Source of the DNA: Hanamia caeni
GTDB taxonomy: Bacteria > Bacteroidota > Bacteroidia > Chitinophagales > Chitinophagaceae
NCBI RefSeq assembly: GCF_003721595.1
Contig: NZ_RJJR01000002.1
Span: 310,001 to 374,000 of the forward strand
Length of the DNA stretch: 64,000 bases
Direction: 5' to 3'
Part shown: positions 45,066-54,446 of the stretch, in pieces
How positions within the stretch are numbered: position 1 is the stretch's first letter
How the letters are laid out: the number at the start of each line of letters is the position of its first letter
Notes under the pieces: model-generated
What the model was told of the DNA's origin: nothing
Databases searched by the model: none
Seen by the model: the letters and a program-made list of their open reading frames with translations, nothing else
Program-made: the position numbers and the translations under genes

Positions 45066-45746
45066 CTACTTTGTTTTTTGCGAAATCGTTTTTGCAAATG
45101 TTTGTGGATCTGCCGATGTATAATCTTCAATAAAGGAAATTATGTTTTTATAATTTTTAAATTCTTCCTGCGGATGCATGGTAGTAATCACCACACAACT
45201 CATACCGGCATTCTCAGCGGCTTCCACGCCCTTTGGTGCGTCTTCAAATACGACACAATTTTCCGGGCGAACATGCAAAAGTTCGGCACACTTTGTAAAA
45301 GTCTCGGGGTCAGGCTTGCTTTTTATCACATCGTCAGCACTAACGATTGCTTTAAAATAATGGCGGATGTTCAGGCCGTCCAAAACAAAATCTATATTAA
45401 TGGGGATGGCTGCAGTGCCTACTGCCATTGAAATTCTGCTGGCTTCGGTCTTTTTAAGAAATTGATCCAGTCCCTTGATGAGTGAAAGATGTGGCCTGAA
45501 AGCTTCCTGGTATCTTCTTTCCTTTTCAATTGATATTTGCTGTTCTTTTTCCGGCGAAAAATAATTTTTTCCAAAAACCCTGTCGAGCAGCTCCACATTT
45601 TTTCCATACATTTCTGCCCTCACCTGGTCTAAAGTTAGCGCCGCGTCCAGGTCAATATTCAATATATCAGACCACGCCTTTGCATGATATTCCATATCAT
45701 CAATCATCGTTCCGTTCAGGTCAAAAATAAAAGCGTAATCAGCCAT
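45066..45746 (-). CDS. HAD-family hydrolase, beta-phosphoglucomutase-like
   Basis: A 226-residue HAD phosphatase of the beta-phosphoglucomutase subfamily. Motif I is FDLNGTMIDD; the Asn in place of the second Asp is notable, because phosphatases and mutases usually have DxD there. Motif II lies in AVGTAA, motif III in KSKPDPETF and motif IV in VFEDAPKGVEAAENAG. The gene starts 1 nt after the aldose epimerase stop, so both belong to one transcript. The substrate is a sugar phosphate, not identified. The DxN replacement could mean reduced or altered activity. Confidence 0.85.
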   Translation of the reverse strand: MADYAFIFDLNGTMIDDMEYHAKAWSDILNIDLDAALTLDQVRAEMYGKNVELLDRVFGKNYFSPEKEQQISIEKERRYQEAFRPHLSLIKGLDQFLKKTEASRISMAVGTAAIPINIDFVLDGLNIRHYFKAIVSADDVIKSKPDPETFTKCAELLHVRPENCVVFEDAPKGVEAAENAGMSCVVITTMHPQEEFKNYKNIISFIEDYTSADPQTFAKTISQKTK

Positions 45747-46883
45747 CTAATCATTCACTTTTATTTTATAAACAGTTTCCTGGTGAAATTTTTCGCCCGG
45801 GTTTAAAGTGGCGGAAGGAAAACCCGGCTTATTCGGAGAATCAGGAAAATGCTGCGTTTCAAGGCATAATGCGGAATGCTGTGTGATCGGATTGCCGTAG
45901 CGATTAGTGAATTTTCCGTCTAAAAAATTGCCTGTATAAAATTGTATTCCTGGCTGCGTAGTATACACTTCCATAGTGCGGCCGCTGATAGAATCTGACA
46001 CCTCAGCCACCTTTTGAAGAGAAGTAGAATCTTTCCTGTTTAATACATAATTAATATCATAACCGCCTTTAACCGAATCAATCGAAACGCCGATTTTTTT
46101 GGCTGAAGTAAAATCAAACGGAGTTCCTTTCACATCAAGTATTTCGCCGGTCGGAATTAATGTGCTGTCAACGGGCGTGTATTTGTCTGCATCAATCCAC
46201 AAAGTTTCATTAAGGATGGAATTGGTTACACGACCCGACAAATTAAAATAACTATGATTAGTAAGATTAATCGGCGTTGGCTTATCAGTTTCAGCATTGT
46301 ATTCAATTTTCAATTCATGATCATCAGTAAGCGTATATTTTACCATCACTTTCAGATTCCCCGGAAAACCTTCCTCTCCATCTTTGCTTACATAATTTAA
46401 TTCGATCGAAGGGACGCTGTCTGAAGGAATTGTTGCATCCCACACTACTTTATCAAATCCTTTCAATCCGCCGTGCAAAGTATTTTTTCCATCATTGGGA
46501 TTTAGCTTGTACTCGTTGTTGTTAAGCGTAAATTGTGCGCCTCCGATCCTGTTCGCATAACGGCCAATCAATGCGCCAAAATAAGGCGGCTTTTGCAAGT
46601 AGGTTTTCAAACTATCGAAACCGATGATAATGCTTGAGTGATTTCCGTTTTTATCAGGCACCACAAATGAAGTAATTGTTCCGCCATAATTAGTAATCGT
46701 CACAGTATCTCCCTTATGATTTACCAAAGTGAAAAGCTCCACTTTTTTGCCATCAAATTCGCCCCAGGAAGTTTTGGTTACTCCCGCTTTTATATCAGAA
46801 CTTTTATTACTACCAGAATTATTGCAGGAGGCTACGACAAAAGATAGAATTCCTGCAACCAGGAAAATGCTTGTAATCTTCAT
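45747..46883 (-). CDS. Aldose 1-epimerase (lipoprotein)
   Basis: A 378-residue mutarotase of the GalM type. The N-terminus (VAGILSFVVASCNN) has a lipobox with Cys at about residue 20, so it is probably anchored on a periplasmic membrane face. Family segments are NYGGTITSFVVPDKNG, IGRYANRIGGAQFTLN, LNPNDGKNTLHGG and NLTNHSYFNLSG. It interconverts sugar anomers after glycosidase release. It is the first gene of the arabinose operon, with a likely promoter at 46941-46948. Confidence 0.9.
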   Translation of the reverse strand: MKITSIFLVAGILSFVVASCNNSGSNKSSDIKAGVTKTSWGEFDGKKVELFTLVNHKGDTVTITNYGGTITSFVVPDKNGNHSSIIIGFDSLKTYLQKPPYFGALIGRYANRIGGAQFTLNNNEYKLNPNDGKNTLHGGLKGFDKVVWDATIPSDSVPSIELNYVSKDGEEGFPGNLKVMVKYTLTDDHELKIEYNAETDKPTPINLTNHSYFNLSGRVTNSILNETLWIDADKYTPVDSTLIPTGEILDVKGTPFDFTSAKKIGVSIDSVKGGYDINYVLNRKDSTSLQKVAEVSDSISGRTMEVYTTQPGIQFYTGNFLDGKFTNRYGNPITQHSALCLETQHFPDSPNKPGFPSATLNPGEKFHQETVYKIKVND

Positions 46884-46940
46884 GATTTCTTTTTAATTTT
46901 TTTTTGAAAAATATCAGGGTGATGCAAGGTTTTTATCCGT

Positions 46941-46948
46941 CAAATGTA
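46941..46948 (-). promoter_or_regulatory. Candidate promoter of the arabinose operon
   Basis: On the minus strand TACATTTG matches TAnnTTTG. It predicts a transcript beginning about 55 nt upstream of the aldose epimerase ATG. The -33 position has no clear TTTG. No AraC or AraR-type gene is nearby. Confidence 0.5.
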
Positions 46949-47137
46949 AAGCAATTTAGAAAAGATTTCTATTTATAAATGCCGGTATGATTTTCGTTTC
47001 TTTCAGACAGCGTAAAAATATTTAGCAGCAGGCCAACAAATTCGCATGATTTTTATTTTATTGCTTGCGCTCTTTTTGGTCTCATATTGTTAAATAATTT
47101 GATGGCTATCTTAAATTCGCAGTAAAAAAAAATAACA

Positions 47138-47650
47138 ATGGCAACATCAAAAGCAGCAGATTTTCTTCAGGAACTAAATCGTGAATATTCTGCAACAAAA
47201 GCTTGCCTTGAAAGAATTCCGGAAACCTTATTTGAATACAAGCCTCATCCAAAATCAATGAACATGGGCTACCTGGCTTTGCTGGTGGCCGAAATTCCTT
47301 TATGGATTGTTCACATGGTGACTGATGGCGAAATAGATTTCGCTACTTTCAAACATGCTTCTCCAAAAAACAATGAAGAACTGGTGGAGCACTTCGAAGA
47401 AAATATGACAGCAGCGAGGAAAGTGCTGGAAAATGCCACGGATGAAGATCTGCAAGGAGATTTTACGCTGAAAGCAAATGGCCAGGTTTTATATAGTTCA
47501 AAAAAAATAACTGATATCGGCGTAACCCTTAACCATTGGGTTCATCATCGCGGGCAGCTTACCGTTTATATGCGATTGAATGATATTCCTGTGCCTTCTA
47601 TTTATGGCCCTTCAGCTGATGATAAGAATTTTTTGATTCCAAATAAATGA
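47138..47650 (+). CDS. DinB-family protein
   Basis: A 170-residue four-helix-bundle protein of the DinB/YfiT-like superfamily. Metal-binding histidines are likely in NHWVHHRGQLTVYMRL (the family HxxxHxxQ site, about 138-151). The N-terminal FLQELNREYSATKACLERIPE and MGYLALLVAEIP fit. Members are thiol transferases or of unknown function. It stands alone, divergent from the arabinose operon, and is convergent with the phosphoesterase gene. Confidence 0.88.
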   Translation: MATSKAADFLQELNREYSATKACLERIPETLFEYKPHPKSMNMGYLALLVAEIPLWIVHMVTDGEIDFATFKHASPKNNEELVEHFEENMTAARKVLENATDEDLQGDFTLKANGQVLYSSKKITDIGVTLNHWVHHRGQLTVYMRLNDIPVPSIYGPSADDKNFLIPNK

Positions 47651-47750
47651 TTATTCCAAAAGAGGGCATCTTTTCAAAAAGGTATCCCCTTGAGCGCAAA
47701 CTAACGGTAACGCATAAACGTTTTTAACTCTCACATTAAAAAACCTTCTG

Positions 47751-48662
47751 TTATTTTTTCCAGATATTTTTTACCGCTACTACATTGCTATCCTGCACAT
47801 GCAGGCCATACATGGTTTCAAGCGTTTTCAGCACATTATAGTGATTGATCTTTTCAGAATATTTTCCGGGTTTTACATTGGCACCTGCGAATAAAGTGAG
47901 AATACGATTTTGCGCAGTAAACTGGTCTTCGTCATACGTAAGAATTAAAAGGCTGTTATGGTTTTTTGCCCATTCCACATAAGCGCTGAGATTTTGTTTC
48001 AACCAGTTGTCGCCTCTTACGATACATGCTGAATCTCCCGGTGCGCCTATGTTATGCATATCATGGTCCATGTCGGGAATTACAAAAGAGACAGTAGGGA
48101 GATCATCAAAATTTTTGGGAAAAGCAGTCATCGGTTGACTCAACGAATCAGGTATGTTATTTTTTTTATGGCCCTGCCAGTTTACCCACGGGCAATGTTT
48201 TCTTCCATATAAACTCTGGCCTGTCAGCTCGCCTTTTCCATAGCCACATTCAAGATACCCGGCAGAAGGCATTGTTTGCGCATATCCTTTAAAGGTATAT
48301 CCGTTTTGAAGCAAAGCCGCTCCTAAATTAGGCGTAGTATAAGGAGTTGAATCTTTCAGGCATTGATCGCCATTAATGCCCTGCGTTGTTCCCGAATAAA
48401 ATGCCAGGTAATTAGGTTGGCTCGGATGCGTCACTCCATGCGCATCGGTAAACACGGCACTTTCAGCCACTAATTTATTTATATAAGCCGCGCTGTCTGA
48501 TCCGACTATCTGATCATACCCGTGATTTTCTTCTATTACGATCACGACATGATCAGGCACTTTTATACCGTCTCTTTCGGTAACTTTTTGAGGGTCCTGC
48601 CTGCAGGAAGTTGCCAGGGCTACAATGGCCACACCAAACAACAGAAAAGAAAACTTCTTCAT
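47751..48662 (-). CDS. Phosphoesterase-family lipoprotein (acid-phosphatase-like)
   Basis: A 303-residue protein of the phosphoesterase family (PF04185-like). A lipobox-like ALATSC puts a lipidated Cys at about residue 20. Catalytic-region segments are HVVIVIEENHGYDQIVG, THPSQPNYLAFYSGTTQG and LLILTYDEDQF. The ATG at 48662 (MKKFSF) gives a good lipoprotein signal and is preferred over 48707. Family members are phospholipase C or acid phosphatase types; which one applies here cannot be told. The gene stands alone. Confidence 0.8.
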   Translation of the reverse strand: MKKFSFLLFGVAIVALATSCRQDPQKVTERDGIKVPDHVVIVIEENHGYDQIVGSDSAAYINKLVAESAVFTDAHGVTHPSQPNYLAFYSGTTQGINGDQCLKDSTPYTTPNLGAALLQNGYTFKGYAQTMPSAGYLECGYGKGELTGQSLYGRKHCPWVNWQGHKKNNIPDSLSQPMTAFPKNFDDLPTVSFVIPDMDHDMHNIGAPGDSACIVRGDNWLKQNLSAYVEWAKNHNSLLILTYDEDQFTAQNRILTLFAGANVKPGKYSEKINHYNVLKTLETMYGLHVQDSNVVAVKNIWKK

Positions 48663-48886
48663 AAATATTTTTTGTTTTTTGGAACAAAAAGTTCGTGATG
48701 AGTTCACATTTTTAATCTTGTGCCTTTATAAAACCGTCTGCCGGCCAAAGGAAAATCAAGCAACTGCTAAGTTAATTTTTTATCTTAAAAATATAACCGA
48801 AATAAATTGGTGGAATTGCTGAAAATAAAAATTCCGAAAATTTATTGCTTCACTGTGTTTGACGATTCACCATTCACCATTTATGA

Positions 48887-50338
48887 TTAAATCACCATCA
48901 AATCCACAAATTCATTTACCGGCATATCTACTAATTTGGTGTAATCTAAGGTAGCGTCTAAAATAACTTTCTGCTGTTTTTCAGGAAATTTCCTGGCGAG
49001 ATTAATACTAAATTTTTCGAGCAACAAAGGTATTCCCGCTTCCCGCCTGCGTTTGTGGCCGATGGGATATTCGACTACTACTTCCGGCAAAATCCTTCCA
49101 TCGTTTAATTCTACTGTCAACGCATTGGCGATGGAGCGTTTTTCGGGGGCGTGATAATCCAGGGTAAATTGTTTGTCTTCTATGCAAATCATTTTATCGC
49201 GCAGCACATCAATCCGCTCATCGGCCGCGATATTGTTTTCATAATCTGCAGCCGTTAATCTTCCATAAATCAAAGGAACGGCAATCATATATTGAATGCA
49301 ATGGTCCCTGTCGGCGGGATTGTTCAACGGGCCTTTTTTGTCGATGATGCGAATGGCGGCCTCATGTGTGCGGATGGTTATTTTCTTAATATCGTCAACG
49401 GTTTTATTTAAATCTGCGAGCGTTCCATGCAAAGCCATAGCCGCTTCCACGGCGGTTTGTGAGTGAAATTCTGCCGGGAAAGAAATTTTAAACAAAACAT
49501 TTTCCATCACGTAAGAACCATAATCGCGCTGAAATTTAAATTCATTTCCGCGGAACGACACATCATAAAAGCCCCAGGTTTTCGCAGTCAGTACAGAAGG
49601 ATAGCCCATTTCGCCGGTCTTTGCCATCAACGCTAAACGAACGGCGCGCGAAGTGGCATCACCGGCCGCCCACGATTTCCTGCTACCTGTGTTGGGCGAA
49701 TGACGATAAGTTCTTAAAGATTGCCCATCCACAAAAGCCAGGGAAACCGCATTGATTAATTCATCACGGCTGAGCCCGATTAATTTTCCAACGACAGCAG
49801 TAGAAGCCACTTTCACCAAAATAACATGGTCTAAACCGACTTTATTAAATGAATTTTCCAAAGCAAGCACGCCCTGGATTTCATGCGCTTTTATCATCGC
49901 TTCCAACACTTGTTTCATTTTTAACGGCGGCTTTCCGTTGGCAAGGGCAGTCCTCGAAAGCCAGTCAGTGGTTGCGAGAATTCCGCCGAGATTATCAGAG
50001 GGATGTCCCCATTCTGCGGCCAGCCAGGTATCATTAAAATCAAGCCAGCGGATAATTGCACCGATATTAAAAGAAGCCTGCACGGGGTCTAACTGGAATT
50101 GTGTTCCCGGAACTTTAGCGCCGTGCGGAACCGTTGTTCCCGGTACGATTGGCCCTAATAATTTGGTACATGCCGGATAGGTCAGCGCTTCAAATCCGCA
50201 GCCCAATGTATCCAATAAACAATAGTGCGCCGTCTTCCAGGCAAGGTCAGTTTTGATTTCATAGTTCAACACATAATCCACGATATCGGTTAAAACTTTA
50301 TCAGGTTGTGGTCTTTCATTTGAGATAGGTGATGACAT
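48887..50338 (-). CDS. prpD: 2-methylcitrate dehydratase (MmgE/PrpD family)
   Basis: A 483-residue protein of the MmgE/PrpD family, close to the typical length, dehydrating 2-methylcitrate in propionate catabolism. Segments seen include [24 protein letters not shown] and [32 protein letters not shown]. It lies on the same strand as prpB and prpC but is separated by a toxin-antitoxin pair. A -7 element at 50414-50421 suggests it has its own promoter. With PrpB and PrpC the methylcitrate cycle is complete except for the final isomerase/aconitase step. Confidence 0.92.
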   Translation of the reverse strand: MSSPISNERPQPDKVLTDIVDYVLNYEIKTDLAWKTAHYCLLDTLGCGFEALTYPACTKLLGPIVPGTTVPHGAKVPGTQFQLDPVQASFNIGAIIRWLDFNDTWLAAEWGHPSDNLGGILATTDWLSRTALANGKPPLKMKQVLEAMIKAHEIQGVLALENSFNKVGLDHVILVKVASTAVVGKLIGLSRDELINAVSLAFVDGQSLRTYRHSPNTGSRKSWAAGDATSRAVRLALMAKTGEMGYPSVLTAKTWGFYDVSFRGNEFKFQRDYGSYVMENVLFKISFPAEFHSQTAVEAAMALHGTLADLNKTVDDIKKITIRTHEAAIRIIDKKGPLNNPADRDHCIQYMIAVPLIYGRLTAADYENNIAADERIDVLRDKMICIEDKQFTLDYHAPEKRSIANALTVELNDGRILPEVVVEYPIGHKRRREAGIPLLLEKFSINLARKFPEKQQKVILDATLDYTKLVDMPVNEFVDLMVI

Positions 50339-50413
50339 TTCTACTTAAATTATTGGTTTGGATATTAATTGCTGAATATTATTAATTGATTTGTGTTTAA
50401 GTTCAGTTACCGG

Positions 50414-50421
50414 CAAAGATA
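50414..50421 (-). promoter_or_regulatory. prpD promoter candidate
   Basis: On the minus strand TATCTTTG followed by CC fits TAnnTTTG. It lies between the PIN toxin stop and prpD, with a leader of about 70 nt. No clear -33 TTTG is present. Confidence 0.5.
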
Positions 50422-50439
50422 GTTTGGTTATATGGCGTT

Positions 50440-50889
50440 TTATTTCTGGCTTTTGGACATCCGAAGTGCAAGTAATTCAGTCGTGTTTAGCAGTTTTTTA
50501 AAGTTGTGTTTTTTAAGCCCGTTGTAGAGAGCTTTGTCACCTGTCCACAATGTAGCTTTCAAAAATTTTGTCAACGCTACAAAATCAATATCATCAATGT
50601 CTATCTCTTTTGTAACTTCTTCCGAAGCCAGCCATGTTTCAGCAGGGATGATTTCTTCGTTTATAAATTTTAATTTTGAAAGAATCTGCATGTAAGAGAC
50701 CTGCAATTGTTCTTCTGATAATTTTGAAATTTTTTTAAGTCGTTCCCAATGCTTTTGAATTTCATAACCCATATAACTGCAACTATAAAATTCAAAATGC
50801 TTGTCCGAGTTAAACAAAAGGTCGCCGATTGTATGGTTGGAGTTTAATAGTGTACTGAAAATTATATTTGTGTCAACTACGATTTTCAT
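50440..50889 (-). CDS. PIN-domain toxin (VapC-like)
   Basis: A 149-residue PIN domain, with the first catalytic aspartate in VVDTNIIFSTLL (D6) and later acidic residues in DIDDIDFVALTKFL and TLWTGDKAL. PIN toxins are ribonucleases that cleave tRNA or mRNA. Its start overlaps the antitoxin stop by 4 nt (ATGA), typical of coupled toxin-antitoxin pairs. It is inserted between prpC and prpD. The length and the TGDKALYNGLKKH ending fit the PIN_3-like group. Confidence 0.87.
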   Translation of the reverse strand: MKIVVDTNIIFSTLLNSNHTIGDLLFNSDKHFEFYSCSYMGYEIQKHWERLKKISKLSEEQLQVSYMQILSKLKFINEEIIPAETWLASEEVTKEIDIDDIDFVALTKFLKATLWTGDKALYNGLKKHNFKKLLNTTELLALRMSKSQK

Positions 50890-51089
50890 TTAACAAGCCG
50901 GCTTCTGTTTTTTTTCCACCAACCTTGTTTAACTTCTGTTGCTAATGCGTCAACATCGGACTGTTTGGCTTTTGATTTCGCAGTAGCTTCTTTATATGTC
51001 AGATAGTCTACCAAACGTTGAAGCCCCTCCGTGTCAACATAAGAGGGAAGCCTGATAATAACTTCTTTGTTTGTTCTTTCTATTTCCAT
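50886..51089 (-). CDS. Antitoxin of the PIN toxin
   Basis: A 67-residue protein (MEIERTNKEVIIRLPSYVDTEGLQRLVDYLTYKE...). The N-terminal half is beta-rich as in DNA-binding antitoxin folds and the C-terminal half is basic (WWKKNRSRLVK), which fits a toxin-neutralising tail. It precedes the PIN gene with a 4-nt overlap, and the pairing is the main evidence. It is 249 nt downstream of prpC. Confidence 0.78.
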   Translation of the reverse strand: MEIERTNKEVIIRLPSYVDTEGLQRLVDYLTYKEATAKSKAKQSDVDALATEVKQGWWKKNRSRLVK

Positions 51090-51338
51090 TTACTGAATTT
51101 TCTATCCCGAAGTTAAGGAATTATTTGTGCGTGTTAATACTGATTGAAAAGCCAAAGCCCGAGGTAAATATAAAAAAAGGGGATATTTGTTCTTCTGCTG
51201 AAAGCCTTAGTAATTGGAACGATAACTTATTGATAAAAAATTTTCAGTCAAAAGTCATTTCCTGAATTTTCTCATCCTTTCCAAATGGTTTAGGAAAAAA
51301 AGTAATTTCTATAATTATTCTTTCCCATTTTCAGCTGT

Positions 51339-52493
51339 TTATCTTTTTTCAATCGAAACAAATTCTCTGTTCTCAGGGCCGGTATAATTAGCGCTCGGGC
51401 GGATGATTTTTCCATCTTCTCTTTGTTCTATCACGTGCGCGCTCCATCCGGTAACTCTTGACACGACAAACAGCGGCGTAAACATTAATGTAGGCACACC
51501 CATCAGATGATAGGAAACTGCCGAAAACCAATCGAGGTTAGGGAACATTTTTTTCTCATTCCACATCACACTTTCCAGCCGTTCGGCAATGTTATACAAT
51601 TGCATATCGCCTGCTTCTTCTGAAAGCTGTTTCGCTACTTTTTTTATCACCACATTACGCGGGTCAGAAATGGTATAAACCGGGTGGCCAAATCCAATAA
51701 TCACTTCTTTCTTCTCCAACCGTTTACGGATATCTTCTTCTGCTTCTTCAGGAGAATTGTACCTGCTCTGAATATCGTAAGCTACTTCATTTGCCCCGCC
51801 ATGCTTTGGTCCGCGTAATGCACCAATGGCACCAGTTATAGCCGAATACATATCAGAACCGGTTCCGGCAATAACCCTCGCTGTAAACGTAGAGGCATTG
51901 AATTCATGCTCCGCATATAGGTTCAATGAAATCTGCATGGCTTTTATCCACGATTCAGAAGGTTTGTTTCCATGCAAAAGATGTAAAAAATGACCGCCAA
52001 TTGTTTCATCGTCGGTCTCTACTTCAATCTCTTTTTCGTTGTGCGAATAGTGATACCAATATAATAATGCAGAACTGAATGATGCCAGCAATTTATCAGC
52101 AATGTCTCTTGCTCCGGAAATGTTATGGTCCTCTTTTTCCGGTTCTACACAACCAAGCGCTGAAACATAAGTCCGCAAAACATCCATTGGATGCGCCGTA
52201 GCAGGAATCTGTTGTAAAATGTTTTTTACCGGCTTCGATAATCCGCGCAAAGATTTTAATCTGGTTTTATAATTTGCCAATTCAAGTTGCGTCGGCAAAG
52301 CGCCATAAATAAGCAAATAAGCCACTTCTTCAAACTCAGCTTTTTCTGCCAGGTCGAGAATATTGTAACCGCGATAATGTAAATCGTTTCCGCTTTTGCC
52401 CACAGTGCATAAAGCAGTGTTGCCCGCTACTACGCCTGAAAGCGCTACACTTTTCTTCGGCTTGAATGCCGGGGTTTCTGTATTATCAGCCAT
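51339..52493 (-). CDS. prpC: 2-methylcitrate synthase / citrate synthase
   Basis: A 384-residue citrate synthase-fold enzyme. The catalytic histidine regions are [13 protein letters not shown] and [14 protein letters not shown], and the arginine-binding end is [11 protein letters not shown]. It condenses propionyl-CoA with oxaloacetate when in a prp operon. The start overlaps the prpB end by 8 nt, so the two are co-translated. Ordinary citrate synthase activity cannot be excluded. Confidence 0.9.
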   Translation of the reverse strand: MADNTETPAFKPKKSVALSGVVAGNTALCTVGKSGNDLHYRGYNILDLAEKAEFEEVAYLLIYGALPTQLELANYKTRLKSLRGLSKPVKNILQQIPATAHPMDVLRTYVSALGCVEPEKEDHNISGARDIADKLLASFSSALLYWYHYSHNEKEIEVETDDETIGGHFLHLLHGNKPSESWIKAMQISLNLYAEHEFNASTFTARVIAGTGSDMYSAITGAIGALRGPKHGGANEVAYDIQSRYNSPEEAEEDIRKRLEKKEVIIGFGHPVYTISDPRNVVIKKVAKQLSEEAGDMQLYNIAERLESVMWNEKKMFPNLDWFSAVSYHLMGVPTLMFTPLFVVSRVTGWSAHVIEQREDGKIIRPSANYTGPENREFVSIEKR

Positions 52494-53388
52494 TTTTATT
52501 TTCTTTAAAAAGTTTATCTAATTTTTGTTCGTAATCGTGGTAGCCAATGGTTTGATACAATTCTTCCCTGGTTTGCATCGTGTGCAGCACATTCTTTTGC
52601 GTGCCTTCCTTACGAATATGCCGGTATACATTTTCTGCCGCCTTGTTGGCCGCGCGAAAAGCAGAAAGCGGATATAAAATTAACCCGACACCAGCATCGC
52701 GCAATTCATCCACTGTGTACATGGGTATCATTCCAAACTCTGTAATATTGGCCAGCACAGGGATTCCTGTGGCATCCACAAATTTCTTGTAATAAGATAA
52801 ATCAGGAATGGCTTCTGCAAAAATGAAATCGGCTCCTGCCTCTTTATAGGCCACAGCTCTTTCCAATGTTTTTTCCAAACCTTCATTTGCAAAAGCATCG
52901 GTTCTCGCGCCAATTACAAAATGTTCATCGGTTCTTGCATCCACAGCCGCTTTCAGCCGGTCGGCCATTTCTTCTTTGCTCACTATTTCTTTTCCGGGGC
53001 GATGGCCACATCGTTTTGCGCCTACCTGGTCTTCGATGTGAAGCGCTGCTGCGCCTGCTTTTATCAATGATTTTACGGTTCGCGCCACGTTAAAAGCGGA
53101 AGGGCCGAAACCGGTATCCACATCTACCATCAAAGGTAAATTGGTAACGTTGGTGATGCGATTGATATCAATCAGCACATCTTCCAAAGTAGTAATTCCC
53201 AAATCAGGAATGCCCAGCGAGCCCGCAGCCACACCGCCGCCCGAAAGATAAATGGCATTGAATCCTGCCTGCCCGGCTAATAATGCATGTTGCGCATTCA
53301 CAGCGCCTACGATTTGCAGCGGCTGTTCCTTTTTCATTGCCTCACGGAAACGAAGCCCCTGTGAACTTGAAATATTTGAACTTTTCAT
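52486..53388 (-). CDS. prpB: Methylisocitrate lyase
   Basis: A 300-residue PEP mutase/isocitrate-lyase-fold enzyme that cleaves 2-methylisocitrate to pyruvate and succinate. The loop KRCGHRPGK has the catalytic cysteine of the family, and the metal-binding DVDTGFG and HIEDQ segments are in place. It heads the operon prpB-prpC. TACTTTCG on the minus strand (53395-53402), one base off TAnnTTTG, would give an almost leaderless transcript. Confidence 0.93.
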   Translation of the reverse strand: MKSSNISSSQGLRFREAMKKEQPLQIVGAVNAQHALLAGQAGFNAIYLSGGGVAAGSLGIPDLGITTLEDVLIDINRITNVTNLPLMVDVDTGFGPSAFNVARTVKSLIKAGAAALHIEDQVGAKRCGHRPGKEIVSKEEMADRLKAAVDARTDEHFVIGARTDAFANEGLEKTLERAVAYKEAGADFIFAEAIPDLSYYKKFVDATGIPVLANITEFGMIPMYTVDELRDAGVGLILYPLSAFRAANKAAENVYRHIRKEGTQKNVLHTMQTREELYQTIGYHDYEQKLDKLFKENKNG

Positions 53389-53492
53389 AGGGTACGAAAG
53401 TACACCGATTATATGAATAGAATTTGCAGCTTCAGCCTAAGACTATATTCCTATTGTCATGTTAAGGCAGATAAAAGAAAGGAACAAAAATC

Positions 53493-53520
53493 AAAGGCCG
53501 CCCTTTTCCGGGCAGCCTTT
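53493..53520 (-). terminator. Terminator-like hairpin downstream of the 171-aa gene
   Basis: GGCCGCCC and GGGCAGCC with flanking AAA/TTT form an 11-bp arm with one mismatch; on the minus strand the hairpin is followed by TTTGATTTTTG. It is about 100 nt after the 171-aa gene and just upstream of prpB. It could end the gene at 53622. Confidence 0.6.
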
Positions 53521-53621
53521 AAATTTGATAGCATATTAACTTTTACTATCTTTTATTAACCAAAAATATCAATATGAAAAATCAATCATTATACCTTCGG
53601 GGATACACTGAAAGAATTCTA

Positions 53622-54137
53622 TCAGGCTCGTGCGCTTATGCGATGTGTAAGCATTTTTGAAAACATAACGGACCAGAATTCTGCTTTGGCGCGCAATAGT
53701 TCAAGTTCTCTTTTTGAAGTGTTTAAACCTTTCGCAAAAATGATGGAAGCAGTTTCATGTGAATTATTAAATTCAAACCGAAGCTCTAATACAACGCTTT
53801 TTAAATACTCGCTGAGGGTATTAAAGTTTTTACGCCTCAAAAGCCCTTCGTTGCTGAACACCTGGCAATGATGTACTTCTTCCAATGATATAATGGTGCT
53901 GTGATAATGATGTGCCTTTTGTTCCACCACAAGAATTTTGCGGTGTATACCATCTATTCCTATGATAATATTTGCCAAAAGCTCCTGGCTGCAAAAAGTG
54001 AGGCCGTTGCTCGCGCCTTCTTTACTTAACCGTAAACATAATTTATCTTTTTTTCTTTTTGAGATAAAAGAAATTAAACGCAAAGTAGCTGCGAACATGA
54101 TTAACGCAATGAGAAGAACGTAAGAAATTGTTACCAT
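53622..54137 (-). CDS. Hypothetical membrane-anchored protein (171 aa)
   Basis: One N-terminal membrane helix (about 5-25) is followed by a soluble domain with beta-strands and several histidines (KAHHYHSTIISLEEVHHCQVF). The C-terminus is helical. No known motif or family recognised. It is a single gene with its own terminator-like hairpin (53493-53520). The function is unknown. Confidence 0.65.
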   Translation of the reverse strand: MVTISYVLLIALIMFAATLRLISFISKRKKDKLCLRLSKEGASNGLTFCSQELLANIIIGIDGIHRKILVVEQKAHHYHSTIISLEEVHHCQVFSNEGLLRRKNFNTLSEYLKSVVLELRFEFNNSHETASIIFAKGLNTSKRELELLRAKAEFWSVMFSKMLTHRISARA

Positions 54138-54446
54138 AGGAGAATGAATTTAAATATTGAAATCATCGTTCTACATATGGTATAACGATTCAAAATATGA
54201 TTAATTGTGTTGCAGTCATTTTTTTTTTAAAATTTCATCTGAACCAGTTTTATGGACAGTGAAGTCACAATTAAGCTGAATTTTTATTTTGCGTATTGCC
54301 TGAAGTATAAAGAAGTGCAGGAAAGGTAGGTTGGACAGGCACTTAACCGCTATTTGAGATGGCACATTTCACCACTAAGATTGTCCTGCCTGACCATTTT
54401 CGGCTATGGTATGTGAACTTACCTTTGCATTCTAAAGATGTAAAAG
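54138..54446 (+). other. Intergenic region with aldo/keto reductase promoter
   Basis: 309 nt between the divergent hypothetical and aldo/keto reductase genes. It holds the promoter at 54397-54427 and otherwise nothing recognised. Confidence 0.5.
54397..54427 (+). promoter_or_regulatory. Promoter of the aldo/keto reductase gene
   Basis: TTTT (54397-54400) and TACCTTTG (54420-54427) followed by CA fit TTTG-N19-TAnnTTTGCA apart from the last base of the -33 box. Predicted leader about 13 nt to the ATG at 54447. Confidence 0.65.

Noticed and set aside
47651..47750. Weak hairpin between the DinB and phosphoesterase genes
   Set aside because: The stem needs wobble pairs and a bulge; not convincing as a bidirectional terminator.
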